Shown: positions 9,907-18,606 of the stretch, in pieces
How positions within the stretch are numbered: the first letter of the stretch is position 1
Layout of the letters: each line of letters starts with the position of its first letter
Assembly: GCF_001718195.1 (NCBI RefSeq)
Contig: NZ_MCNV01000001.1
Location: 310,001 to 374,000, forward strand
DNA: 64,000 nucleotides
Source of the DNA: Paraburkholderia nodosa
GTDB taxonomy: Bacteria; Pseudomonadota; Gammaproteobacteria; Burkholderiales; Burkholderiaceae
Direction of reading: 5' to 3'
The notes under the pieces: model-generated
Seen by the model: the letters and a program-made list of their open reading frames with translations, nothing else
Database searches by the model: none
Told to the model about the DNA's origin: nothing
Made by a program: the position numbers and the translations under genes

Positions 9907-9919
9907 TAACCTCAGGTTA
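9907..9919. promoter_or_regulatory. Perfect short palindrome upstream of the DadA-like gene
   Basis: TAACCT-C-AGGTTA, a perfect 6-1-6 inverted repeat in the 166-bp gap between the chemoreceptor 3' end and the DadA-like start. It could be an operator; no regulator can be assigned. Confidence 0.35.
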
Positions 9920-9930
9920 AAGCGGCCGGA

Positions 9931-9958
9931 GGTTGTCCTTGCAACGGCAAGGACAACC
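9931..9958 (-). terminator. Strong hairpin after the chemoreceptor gene
   Basis: GGTTGTCCTTGC (9931-9942) and GCAAGGACAACC (9947-9958) form a perfect 12-bp stem with a 4-nt loop, 14 bp beyond the receptor stop. There is no T-run on either side, so it may stabilise the mRNA or act with Rho rather than as an intrinsic terminator. Confidence 0.55.
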
Positions 9959-9971
9959 CGCCACGGCTGGC

Positions 9972-11603
9972 TCAGGCCAGCGCCGGCGTACTCCCGCGGG
10001 CCGCGCGCGCGTCCGCCGCAGCGGCTTGCGCCGGACGCGTACCGGCCTGCCCCGCGCCGCCCAGACTGAACACGGCCACGGCCTCGCGCAGCAGATCGGC
10101 CTGCGATTCGAGCGACTGCGCGGCCGCCGCCGCTTCCTCCACGAGCGCCGCGTTACGCTGCGTGACCTCGTCGATCTGCGCAATCGCGCGGTTCACCTGT
10201 TCGATGCCGTCGCTCTGCTCGTGCGTCGCGGTTTCGATCTCGCTCATGATCCCGCTCACGCGCGCCACCGCACTGCGCGCCTCCTCCATGGTGCGGCGCG
10301 CGTCTTCCACGAGGCGCGCGCCCGCGCCGACGGTCGCCGCCGAGGCCGCGATCAGCTCCTTGATCTCCTTGGCCGCCGTGCCCGAGCGCTGCGCGAGGCT
10401 GCGCACCTCGCTCGCCACGACCGCGAAGCCGCGGCCCTGCTCGCCCGCGCGCGCCGCCTCCACCGCCGCATTGAGCGCGAGGATGTTGGTCTGGAACGCG
10501 ATGCCCTCGATGATGCCGGTGATCTCCTCCACCTTCTGAGACGAGGCCGTGATGTCGTTCATCGTCGCGTTCACGCGGGCCACCACGTCGGCGCCGCGCG
10601 TGACCGTTTCGAGCGCGGTCTGGGCGAGCCCGCTCGCTTCCTTCGCGCCGTCCGTGTTCTGGCGCACCGCCGCCGAAAGCTCCTCGATGCTCGCCGCCGT
10701 TTCTTCGAGCGCCGCCGCCTGCTGCGCCGTGCGATCCGAGAGATCGACGTTGCCCGACGCGATCTGCTTCGCGCCCTGGGTGATTTCGTGCGTGCTGCCG
10801 CGCACGCGCGAGACGGTGCCCACGAGGCCGTCGCGCATGGTCTGCAGCGCGCCCAGCAGCTGGCCCATTTCGTTCTTCGAGCGCACCCGCACGTCCACCG
10901 TGAGGTCGCCCGCGGCGATGCGCTCGAAATGGCGGATCGCATGGTTCACCGGCTTGACCACGGCGGCGGCGAGCCCCACGCGCGCGAACACGCCAATCGC
11001 CACGCCCACCACGCCGATCACGCCGAACACGATGAGCGACAGGCGAAAGCGCTGCGCGGCGGTATCGGCGTCGTGCTGCTGGCGCGTGGCCTGCCAGGTC
11101 TCGAGCGCGTCGATCGCCTTCGCGTAGGCGCCGTAGTAGCGGTCGGCGGTTTCGCCCTGGATCGTGCGGAAGGTATTGAAATCGTTGTCGACGAGCGACT
11201 TGTACTCGGGCTCGAGCGCTTGCGAGACGAGCGCCTCGCGCGCGCTGCTCACGGCCTGGGCGAGGCGCGCCTCTTCGGGGTCGTCGAACGGGCCGGCGCT
11301 GTAGCGCGCGAATTCCTTGTTCGAATTCACGAGCACCTGGTGCGCCTTGTCGAGCAAGCCGTCCGTGGCCTTGCCGACGCTGAAGAGCGTCTCGTAGCCG
11401 CCGAGCGCGAGACGCACCTGGAGCAGGCGTTCCGAACTGCTCTTGAGGGCGTCGAGCGACTGCGCGCCGCGCTGGGCGTCGTGCAGGCTGTCGTTGGTGA
11501 TCTTGAGCGCGCCATACGACACGCCGATCACCGTCAGCAGAAACGCGACGAAGATACCGATGACGAGCGTTAGCCCACGGCGAATGGTGATATTTCCCAG
11601 CAT
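9972..11603 (-). CDS. Methyl-accepting chemotaxis protein, Tar/Tsr type
   Basis: 543 aa. TM1 at about residues 10-32, a periplasmic four-helix-type sensor (33-185), TM2 about 187-212, HAMP (about 213-265), then the cytoplasmic signalling domain with the conserved tip [21 protein letters not shown]. It reports a periplasmic ligand to CheA/CheW. No NWETF-type C-terminal tether is present; the tail is Ala/Pro rich. SD GGAG precedes the ATG at 11603. It stands alone. Confidence 0.92.
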   Translation of the reverse strand: MLGNITIRRGLTLVIGIFVAFLLTVIGVSYGALKITNDSLHDAQRGAQSLDALKSSSERLLQVRLALGGYETLFSVGKATDGLLDKAHQVLVNSNKEFARYSAGPFDDPEEARLAQAVSSAREALVSQALEPEYKSLVDNDFNTFRTIQGETADRYYGAYAKAIDALETWQATRQQHDADTAAQRFRLSLIVFGVIGVVGVAIGVFARVGLAAAVVKPVNHAIRHFERIAAGDLTVDVRVRSKNEMGQLLGALQTMRDGLVGTVSRVRGSTHEITQGAKQIASGNVDLSDRTAQQAAALEETAASIEELSAAVRQNTDGAKEASGLAQTALETVTRGADVVARVNATMNDITASSQKVEEITGIIEGIAFQTNILALNAAVEAARAGEQGRGFAVVASEVRSLAQRSGTAAKEIKELIAASAATVGAGARLVEDARRTMEEARSAVARVSGIMSEIETATHEQSDGIEQVNRAIAQIDEVTQRNAALVEEAAAAAQSLESQADLLREAVAVFSLGGAGQAGTRPAQAAAADARAARGSTPALA

Positions 11604-11935
11604 GAGGTCTCCGTTGCGTTTCTTTTATCTTCCAGCCAGTGCGACTTTGCGCGGCCCACGCGTCTTCGCACCTCGTCTCGCCTAACGGCAGACGGCGCGC
11701 GGCGCTGCATAGGGGAAATCCATGATGGGCGCAGGGCTTCGCGGGATTTGGCGCAGGTTCGTCCCAATGTCTGGGAAAGCCCCGTCTGGACGGGGTTTGT
11801 GGCGATGTCTCATGGCCCAACGCGAGTCGCGAAAAGCCGCCCCGGGGGCTCGGCCAGACCGATTTGCGATTCGTGCTATCGTTTTGCTTTCATCGATTGA
11901 TTTTCCTGGCGGCTTTCCGGGCTGCCCTCGCTCCC
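11604..11935. other. Intergenic region between chemoreceptor and YeeE-type transporter
   Basis: About 330 bp without a convincing gene. It holds the upstream regions of two divergent genes. A CCCCGTC-TG-GACGGGG hairpin (11780-11795) flanked by AAA and TTT looks like a short hairpin element. A sigma-28-like sequence for the receptor is too poorly spaced to call. Confidence 0.5.
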
Positions 11936-13159
11936 ATGTCCGACCTCTCCACGCCGCTCGCGCGCGCGCCGCGCCGACTCGACTCCATCAATCCCAGGCC
12001 GCTAGGCATCGCGCTGTTGCTCGTCGCGCTCGGCGCGGTATATCTCGCGCAGACGGTGAGCGGGCGTCAGGCGGCGCTCTACGTGGTCGGCGCGCTACTC
12101 GGTATGACGCTCTATCACGCGGCGTTCGGCTTCACCTCGGCATGGCGCGTATTCATCGCCGATGGGCGCGGCGCCGGCCTGCGCGCGCAGATGGTCATGC
12201 TCGCCATCGGCGTGCTGCTGTTCTTCCCCGCGCTCGCGGCAGGTTCGCTCTTCGGCCATCCGGTCACGGGCCTCGTTTCGCCCGCGGGCACATCGGTCAT
12301 CGTCGGCGCGTTCATGTTCGGTGTCGGCATGCAGCTGGGGGGCGGCTGTGCCTCGGGCACGCTCTACACCGTGGGTGGCGGCAGCACGCGCATGGTCGTG
12401 ACGCTCATCGCCTTTATCGTGGGCTCCGTGGTCGCCACGGCGCACATGCCGTTCTGGACGTCGATGCCGCAATTGAAGCCGTTCTCGCTCGTGAACGCGT
12501 TCGGCGCCGCGCCGGCTATTGCGCTCAACCTCGTCGTGTTTGCGCTCATCGCCGCGCTCACCGTGCTCGTCGAGAAGCGCCGCCACGGCCGCCTCGTCAA
12601 CGAACCGCGCGCGCCGCACAGCTCGCCGTGGCTGCATGGCCCGTGGCCGCTGCTCGCCGGCGCGGTCGCGCTCGCGATCCTGAATTTCGCGACGCTCGCG
12701 CTCTCGGGCCGCCCCTGGGGCGTGACCTCGGCATTCGCGCTGTGGGGCGCGAAGGGCTTCGCCACGCTCGGCATCGACGTGGCGAGCTGGAAGTACTGGA
12801 TGGCCGGCTCGAACGCCGCCGCGCTCGCCGCCCCGGCAAGCCACGACGTCACCACGGTCATGGACATCGGCATCGTGCTCGGTGCAATGGCAGCGGCTTC
12901 GCTCGCGGGCCGCTACGCGCCGGTGTGGCGCATTCCGCTGCGCTCGCTCGTGGCGGCCGTGATCGGTGGGCTGCTGCTTGGCTATGGTGCGCGCCTCGCC
13001 TACGGCTGCAATATCGGCGCGTATTTCAGCGGCATCGTATCGGGCAGCCTGCACGGCTGGCTGTGGCTCGTGTGCGCGTTCGCGGGCAATGTGCTCGGCA
13101 CGAAGCTGCGCCCGTGGTTCGGCCTCGAAGTCGAGCGTGTGAAGAATACGGGCTGCTGA
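11936..13159 (+). CDS. YeeE/YedE (TsuA-like) family membrane transporter
   Basis: 407 aa, about ten predicted hydrophobic segments. Two Cys motifs typical of YeeE/YedE proteins are visible: GGGCASGTLYT near residue 139 and YGCNIGAYFSG near residue 360. Characterised members import thiosulfate (TsuA) or are proposed sulfur-compound or selenium transporters. I chose ATG 11936; an in-frame start at 11864 would add 24 residues. A strong terminator follows. No TusA-like partner adjoins it. Confidence 0.85.
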   Translation: MSDLSTPLARAPRRLDSINPRPLGIALLLVALGAVYLAQTVSGRQAALYVVGALLGMTLYHAAFGFTSAWRVFIADGRGAGLRAQMVMLAIGVLLFFPALAAGSLFGHPVTGLVSPAGTSVIVGAFMFGVGMQLGGGCASGTLYTVGGGSTRMVVTLIAFIVGSVVATAHMPFWTSMPQLKPFSLVNAFGAAPAIALNLVVFALIAALTVLVEKRRHGRLVNEPRAPHSSPWLHGPWPLLAGAVALAILNFATLALSGRPWGVTSAFALWGAKGFATLGIDVASWKYWMAGSNAAALAAPASHDVTTVMDIGIVLGAMAAASLAGRYAPVWRIPLRSLVAAVIGGLLLGYGARLAYGCNIGAYFSGIVSGSLHGWLWLVCAFAGNVLGTKLRPWFGLEVERVKNTGC

Positions 13160-13213
13160 GTGACGTACGCGGTGACGTACGCGGCGGCGCCAGTTCGAGC
13201 CGCGCAGAAATGA

Positions 13214-13245
13214 CGAAGGGCAAGGCTTGAGCGCCTTGCCCTTTT
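13214..13245 (+). terminator. Rho-independent terminator after YeeE-type gene
   Basis: AAGGGCAAGGC (13214-13224), 6-nt loop, GCCTTGCCCTT (13231-13241) and a T-run. Perfect 11-bp stem. Confidence 0.9.
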
Positions 13246-13282
13246 TTACATGATCCGGCGCTTTTTACCGGTGCGCGCCTTG

Positions 13283-13870
13283 TCAGATATTCAGACGCGT
13301 GACCTTGGTGCCCGCCAGCGAGACGTCGGCCATCAGGCCCGCGTTGGTCAGCACGAAGGCTTCGACCGGGTGCGTGGCCGTGTTGGTGTCGACGACACCG
13401 TTCGCGCCCACGGTCACGAGCGCGACCGAAGCGTCGGCCCCCGCCGCCCAACCGTCCGTCGCGCGGAATTTGTCGAGTGCGTCCTGCGTCATGAAGGCGA
13501 AGATGAGCGCCTTCGACTGAGCGCCGGCCTGCAGGCCGAACGAGCCCGACACGGTGCTGTAGTAGCCGACCGTGGCGCCGCCCACTCGCAACGCACCCTC
13601 GCCATACTGCGCGCCGACGATGAAGCCGGCCTGCAGCACTTCGGGGAACACCAGCACGCCGCGCGACTTCGCGAGGAGTTCGTGCGAGCCTTTCACGGTC
13701 GAATACAGCCGCGAGAGGGTGCCGTCCACAGACGCGTCGATCGACTGCCGCTTGGACATGTTCTGCGACGCCGTGGAATTCGAATTCGTCGTGGTGGTGC
13801 AGCCCGCGAGCGTGAGACCGCCCGAGGCAAGGGTCACCGCCGCCGTCAGCATGAAGTTGCGTCGTTGCAT
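13283..13870 (-). CDS. SYLF-domain (YSC84-like) lipoprotein
   Basis: 195 aa. Signal peptide with lipobox LAGC (Cys at about residue 23), then a Thr/Ser/Asn-rich linker and a SYLF/YSC84 domain (SRGVLVFPEVLQAGFIVG and GSFGLQAGAQSKALIF). SYLF proteins bind lipids; bacterial members are periplasmic or outer-membrane lipoproteins of uncertain role. Monocistronic, with GAGATAACC before the ATG. Confidence 0.88.
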   Translation of the reverse strand: MQRRNFMLTAAVTLASGGLTLAGCTTTTNSNSTASQNMSKRQSIDASVDGTLSRLYSTVKGSHELLAKSRGVLVFPEVLQAGFIVGAQYGEGALRVGGATVGYYSTVSGSFGLQAGAQSKALIFAFMTQDALDKFRATDGWAAGADASVALVTVGANGVVDTNTATHPVEAFVLTNAGLMADVSLAGTKVTRLNI

Positions 13871-14067
13871 TTGGTTATCTCCACACGAATGAGAGTGCGG
13901 GAAAGATTGAGCAAGCTACATGCCCGACCTCTCCGCTTCGGTTGGCCAAAGCCCGCATCGGGCGACAGCCACGTCGCCGTGGCTTGATTGTGCCCGAATT
14001 CCGTGTGAGGCGTCCGTTGGAGAACAAACCTGGACATCATGCCCACCGACGGACCGCGGATCGCCAA

Positions 14068-15012
14068 TCAGGGTTTAGTGGCCTGCCAGGACGAGTCGGG
14101 ATCGAATGCCTTGATCGCCGTTGCCGTATGCGCGCCGTTCGGCCCGAGGTTCTTCTGATAAAGCTGGCCGTCCTGGTTGATGATGAAGCTCATCACACCG
14201 GTTTTGCCGTATTGCGCCGGCCAGGCCACGAGCGCAAAACCGCCGCTCAGATCCCCGTTGTCGAGATAGCTGCGCGCGCCGCCACTGGCGTGCGGTCCCT
14301 GCGCGGTGAGAATGCGAAAGTGATAGCCGTGATACCCCTCGGTCGGCGTGATCTTCGCGTTGCCCGGCATGGCTGCCGCGAGCGGCCCAAGCGGACTTTC
14401 GGTCTCGCCCGGTTCGACCGGCCAGTACAAACCGTCGTGCGTGCCCGGCGTGCTCACGAGGCGCTGCGCATAGTGCTGCGTGAGCTTGCGATAGTCGTTC
14501 TGCGCGTCGACGTAGGCGAGCGAGGTGAGCATGGCAGCACGCTCGTTGCGGCCGATGCGGCGCGTGAGAATTTCGCTCGCGCCTTCACGCGGGTCGAAGT
14601 GCCAGCCCGTGCCCGACTGCACGATGGGGATGGGCAGCGTCCAGCCGCTGTCGCCCACCTCGACGTGAGCGCTCGCCTTGCCGGCAACCGGCGTGGCATC
14701 AGGGACGACGCGATGACCCTTCGCCCAGGCGCCAAGGTAGTCGTCGATATCGTCCTGACCGATGTTTTGCGTGGGGATGAACTCGGTGAAATCGTTGCCG
14801 AGCACACGCTTCATGGCGCCCTGGTCGTTGGTCGCGAGTGCATCGGTGAACGCGTTCGCCGCGGCTTCGGGTGTGGAGAAGACGGCCTGTGCGTAGACGG
14901 CGGCGCCGCCGAACTGGGCGGGCAGCAGTGCGGGCGCGCCAAAGAGGGCGAGTGCCGTACCGAGCGCGAGCGCGTAGTCGTGTGGCAGGCGGCGTGCGGA
15001 AATGCGGATCAT
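14068..15012 (-). CDS. DUF2950 family exported protein
   Basis: 314 aa from the ATG at 15012, which has GAGGAG seven bases upstream; upstream TTG/ATG starts at 15036 and 15027 are possible. N-terminal signal peptide (hydrophobic to about residue 40, AYAQA cleavage region). The remainder matches DUF2950 (FSTPEAAANAFTDALATND; GYHGYHFRILTAQG). Function unknown. It directly follows the DUF3300 gene on the same strand, a pairing I recall as recurrent, which suggests a joint envelope role. Confidence 0.85.
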   Translation of the reverse strand: MIRISARRLPHDYALALGTALALFGAPALLPAQFGGAAVYAQAVFSTPEAAANAFTDALATNDQGAMKRVLGNDFTEFIPTQNIGQDDIDDYLGAWAKGHRVVPDATPVAGKASAHVEVGDSGWTLPIPIVQSGTGWHFDPREGASEILTRRIGRNERAAMLTSLAYVDAQNDYRKLTQHYAQRLVSTPGTHDGLYWPVEPGETESPLGPLAAAMPGNAKITPTEGYHGYHFRILTAQGPHASGGARSYLDNGDLSGGFALVAWPAQYGKTGVMSFIINQDGQLYQKNLGPNGAHTATAIKAFDPDSSWQATKP

Positions 15013-15038
15013 TGCGAGGCTCCTCATGATATTCAACG

Positions 15039-16400
15039 TTATCGACGGCCGAAGTGACGTCCGCCACCCCCGCCGCCACCGCCGAACCCGCCACCACCAC
15101 CATGGAAGCCGCCACCGCCTCCGCCGCCGTCGAAGCCGCCATGGCTCTGGAGCGCTTCACGGCTTTGCTGGCCGCGTTGTTGTTCGAGGCGCGCATTGGA
15201 GCCATCGCCCGCGCCGCGTAACGCGTTGTCGCGATTCATGCTCTGCGCGCGGTTGTTGAGGTCGTTCGCGCGGTTCGCGTTTTGCGCGCCGTTCTGCCCG
15301 CGGTTACCCAGTTCATTGCCGCGGTTGGCGTTTTGCGCGCCGTTTTGCGCGCGGTTGTTGAGCCCGTTGCCGCCGTTGGCATTCGGCCGGCCGCCTTCCT
15401 GGATGCCCTGGAGTCTTTGCTGGGCATTGCCGCTCATGTTCTGGCCGGTGCGGTTCTGCAGGGTCTCCATAGCCTGCGAGCGCGACTGGTCGTAGCCCCG
15501 GTACTGGTTGCGCTGGCCGTTCAGGTTCGCGTTGTTGTAGTTCTGGCGGCGCTCGACATTGGCGTTGCGATTCCAGTTCGCCGTGCCGTTGTTCGAGTTG
15601 ATGCGGTTGTTGACGTTGATGTTGTTGTAGCGATTGACGTTGATGTTCACGTCGTGGTTGTTCCAGTTGAAGCCGCCCCACAACGAATTCGCGACCGCGA
15701 TGCCGGCACCGAACGCGAGCCCGCCGACGAACCCCGACGCAATGGCGTAGCCCGGAGGCGGTGGCATATACACGGGCGGATAGGCCGGATACGGCCATAC
15801 GCCAAAAACCACCGTGGGGTTATAGGTCGGCACGTACACCACCTGCGGATTCGCAGGCTCGATCACGATGGTCTGCGTGGTCGAAGTGCTCGAGGCCGGC
15901 TGGACCACGACCTTTTGCTGCTCATTGGACTTGAGGTTGCCCGCCTTCTGCGCCTGCACGCGCAGGCGCTGCACCGAGTCCATCACGTCGTTGGGCTGCG
16001 CGAGAAACGCCTTGCCGATCTGCTGGACCCAGTCGGGCTTCGAAGCCATGGTTTCGAGCACCTGCGGGAACGCTACGAGCGATTGCACGCTCGGGTCCCA
16101 CGGCTGCGAGGCGACGGCCTTCACTGCGTCGTCGCCCTTGAGGTTCGGGTTGGACTTTGTCCACGCGGCGGCAGCGGACACGTCTTGCGGGAACGTGGCG
16201 GCCATGAGGACCTGCGCGAGCAACGCGTCGGGATAGAGCGCGATGGGCGCGGTGAGGGAATCGAGCTGCTGATTCGAAAGATGCGCCGCGTTCTGCGCAA
16301 GCGCGGCAGTGGGCCCGAGCGGCCCCACGAAGAGCGGCGCGCCCGCGAGTGTGGCACACACGAGCCAGGCAAGACGCTGGCTTGCACCGGATGTTTTCAC
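15039..16400 (-). CDS. DUF3300 family exported protein with Asn-rich repeats and Gly-rich tail
   Basis: 453 aa from a GTG at 16400 with GGGAGGACC upstream. Signal peptide (to about residue 35), DUF3300 domain (LTAPIALYPDALLAQVLMAATFP), then an Asn/Gln-rich section with tandem repeats of NxxQNGAQNANR (about residues 345-390), and a very Gly-rich C-terminus with His near the end. Function unknown; low-complexity tail suggests surface or cell-wall interaction. Followed by the DUF2950 gene. Confidence 0.85.
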   Translation of the reverse strand: MKTSGASQRLAWLVCATLAGAPLFVGPLGPTAALAQNAAHLSNQQLDSLTAPIALYPDALLAQVLMAATFPQDVSAAAAWTKSNPNLKGDDAVKAVASQPWDPSVQSLVAFPQVLETMASKPDWVQQIGKAFLAQPNDVMDSVQRLRVQAQKAGNLKSNEQQKVVVQPASSTSTTQTIVIEPANPQVVYVPTYNPTVVFGVWPYPAYPPVYMPPPPGYAIASGFVGGLAFGAGIAVANSLWGGFNWNNHDVNINVNRYNNINVNNRINSNNGTANWNRNANVERRQNYNNANLNGQRNQYRGYDQSRSQAMETLQNRTGQNMSGNAQQRLQGIQEGGRPNANGGNGLNNRAQNGAQNANRGNELGNRGQNGAQNANRANDLNNRAQSMNRDNALRGAGDGSNARLEQQRGQQSREALQSHGGFDGGGGGGGFHGGGGGFGGGGGGGGRHFGRR

Positions 16401-16626
16401 GTTATGGTCCTCCCGGTTACGAGCAATGGTTCTGATACGCGCAGGGATCGAACATTCGCAAACCTCAAGCGATCCTTACTGTCTCGACGCCGCGACGGCG
16501 TGGCTACAAAAAATAAAGGCGCGAGACTCGCAGTGTCAACCGAAGATCTGTTGCAACACGGCGATTAAGCGACGTGCATCAACGAGAAGGAAACTACGTT
16601 GGGCGTAACAATATCGTGAATACGAA

Positions 16627-17982
16627 TTAGACCGCGCTGGAGTGCGATTGCGACTCGCCGGCATTCAAGTGCATACGTACGAAACCCACGTGTTCGCGCA
16701 ACACGTAAAACGCATCGGCGAACGCGAGCGGCATGCGCAGCGTATTGAGGGATCGCTCGATCTCGTCGAGTTCTTCGATCAGCGCGCGCCGCTGTTCTTC
16801 GTTCGTATGCATGCGCGCGTCGCGCTCGATGGCGATGAGCGCGCCATAGTAGCGATAAATGCGCGAGCGCACGCGCCAGCGATACAGCGCCGGTATCGTG
16901 CGCAACGCGGGAATCACGAGCACGGCCAACGGCAGCAGCAGCACTAGCAGACGGTCCGTGACGCTCGCGAGCCAGAACGGCAGCGCGCGATAGAGAAAGC
17001 TCTTGCCCGACTTGTAGTAGCGCGTGGCGTCCTCGCTCACGCGAAAGTCGTGCACCGCCGGGCTCGGAAACTGGCCCTCGCGCTGCAGGATGCCGGGCGC
17101 GCCGTTCACCTCGCCTGCCGCTTCGATGAGCAGATCGGACAGCGCGGGATGCAGCGTATCGCGCGCGACGAGTTCGACGGTCGGGCCGATCAGATGCACC
17201 GTTTCGCGTGGCTGGCGCCTGCGCAGATCGAGCACGCCGGGCGGCAGGTCGACGTTCTCCAGATACGGAAAGAGCCGCGTATAAGCGGCCGCTTCATCGA
17301 AGCTCATCACCGAGATGCCGGGAATATCGAGCAAACGCAGCATGAGCGCGCGCGTGGTCGAGTCGCCGCTCAGCATCGCGGCCTCCACGCGTCCGGAGAC
17401 GAGCGCCGTGGCCGCATCCATGCCGTCGAGCGGCAGGAACGTGGAGTCGCCGCCGGGATCGATGCCGTTCGCGGAGAGCAGCTTGAGCGCCAGCTCGCGC
17501 GTGCCGCTGCCCACGCGGCCAATGGCGATGCGCTTGCCGTCGAGTTCGGAGAGCCGCGTGAGGCCCGAGCCGCGATAGAAAACGACGATAGGCAAATAGG
17601 CCACGCTGCCGAGTGACATCAGCGAGCGTGTGTCGATACCGTCGGCGACACCGCCCTGCACGAACGCGAGATCCAAATGCTGCTGCGGATCGAGCAGGCG
17701 CTGCAGGTTCTGCACCGAGCCGTCCGATTCGAGGATGTTGAGCGTCACGCCATTGCGCGCGAGGATCGCGCGGTAGGCTTGCGCCATCTGCATGAAGGAG
17801 CTGTCGGCGGGGCCCGCGCTAATCGTGATCGTGCGCGGCGGCGCGGGATCGACGAGCCAGAAGACGAGGCCGACGACCATCGCGCAGAACAGGGCCACGG
17901 GCAGCGTAGTCAACGCGATATCGCGCCAGGCTGGATGCGCGTGGTCACGCAGAAAGTTGGGCGGCGGTCGATATCGTCTCAT
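16627..17982 (-). CDS. TAXI-family (TRAP-type) solute-binding protein with two membrane anchors
   Basis: 451 aa. An N-terminal TM (about residues 24-45), a TAXI/NMT1 binding domain (about 50-310, starting TITISAGPADSSFMQMAQAYRAIL), a second TM (about 335-360) and a cytoplasmic coiled C-terminal region rich in Arg and Glu. The double anchoring differs from free periplasmic TAXI proteins. No TRAP permease gene is adjacent, so it may sense rather than import. The start ATG at 17982 is the only good one. Confidence 0.8.
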   Translation of the reverse strand: MRRYRPPPNFLRDHAHPAWRDIALTTLPVALFCAMVVGLVFWLVDPAPPRTITISAGPADSSFMQMAQAYRAILARNGVTLNILESDGSVQNLQRLLDPQQHLDLAFVQGGVADGIDTRSLMSLGSVAYLPIVVFYRGSGLTRLSELDGKRIAIGRVGSGTRELALKLLSANGIDPGGDSTFLPLDGMDAATALVSGRVEAAMLSGDSTTRALMLRLLDIPGISVMSFDEAAAYTRLFPYLENVDLPPGVLDLRRRQPRETVHLIGPTVELVARDTLHPALSDLLIEAAGEVNGAPGILQREGQFPSPAVHDFRVSEDATRYYKSGKSFLYRALPFWLASVTDRLLVLLLPLAVLVIPALRTIPALYRWRVRSRIYRYYGALIAIERDARMHTNEEQRRALIEELDEIERSLNTLRMPLAFADAFYVLREHVGFVRMHLNAGESQSHSSAV

Positions 17983-18109
17983 GAGAACCCGGCGGCAGAG
18001 CGTCAGACTCCTGGAATTCTCATGATGCCATTTTCGCGCCAGATCTGATTGCTGGCGTGGCCGCCTTCCCTCAAGGGCTTACGAAACGCGTGCGCGCGTA
18101 ACTGGTGTG

Positions 18110-18544
18110 TCAGCCCGACGCAGCCTTCGTCAGGGCAAACAGCTCGGTGCGCAGCGCCTTCGCGCGGTCGCGCTTCATGTGCTGCTCGAACTCGGCCTGC
18201 GCGTCGAGCCACAACGCATGCGCCTTGTCGTAGCGACGCAAGCCCGCAGCCGAAAGCCGGTAGACCAGCGTGCGGGTGTCGTGCTCGGCCGCCGCCGTGA
18301 GCACGAGGCCGTCGCGCTGCAACGGCTTGAGCGCCCGCACGAGCGTCGTGCGGTCCATCACGAGGTCGTCGGAGAGTTCGGCGGCCGTGGCGTCGGGCCG
18401 GCCCGCGAGGCGAGAGAGGATGGTGAACTGCGCGGCCGTCACGTCGGCCTGCGAGAGGTGCCGCTCGTAAAGCTGCGTGACGAAACGCGCGGCCTGCCGC
18501 AGCGCAAAACAGTTGCATTCCTCGCGTGTGATCCGCTTCGTCAT
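18110..18544 (-). CDS. MarR-family regulator (paralogue of the one at 25845-26270)
   Basis: 144 aa with a winged HTH at about residues 30-100. Start is the ATG at 18544; the longer open frame to 18955 lies antisense inside the thiolase. N-terminal CFALRQAARFVTQLYERHLS is almost identical to the second MarR of the window and keeps a Cys 12 residues from the start. It lies 62 bp downstream of the thiolase in the same direction, probably co-transcribed, and would repress through the palindrome at 19836-19849. Confidence 0.85.
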   Translation of the reverse strand: MTKRITREECNCFALRQAARFVTQLYERHLSQADVTAAQFTILSRLAGRPDATAAELSDDLVMDRTTLVRALKPLQRDGLVLTAAAEHDTRTLVYRLSAAGLRRYDKAHALWLDAQAEFEQHMKRDRAKALRTELFALTKAASG

Positions 18545-18606
18545 CGTGTTCCCCGCCTGTTTCCCAGTTCGTATCTCAGCCCCACGCGCCTCACGTGGCC
18601 CGGCCA

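Noticed and set aside
11604..11660. Sigma-28 promoter for the chemoreceptor ending at 9972
   Set aside because: CAAAG and GAAGATAA elements exist on the minus strand, but the spacing is two bases short and the match is weak.
10153..11820. 555-codon minus-strand frame inside the chemoreceptor region
   Set aside because: Arg/Ala/Gly-rich out-of-frame translation of the chemoreceptor gene; the alternative frame carries all MCP motifs.
13160..13190. Short direct repeat (TGACGTACGCGG twice)
   Set aside because: Two 12-bp copies directly after the YeeE-type stop; too short and isolated to interpret.
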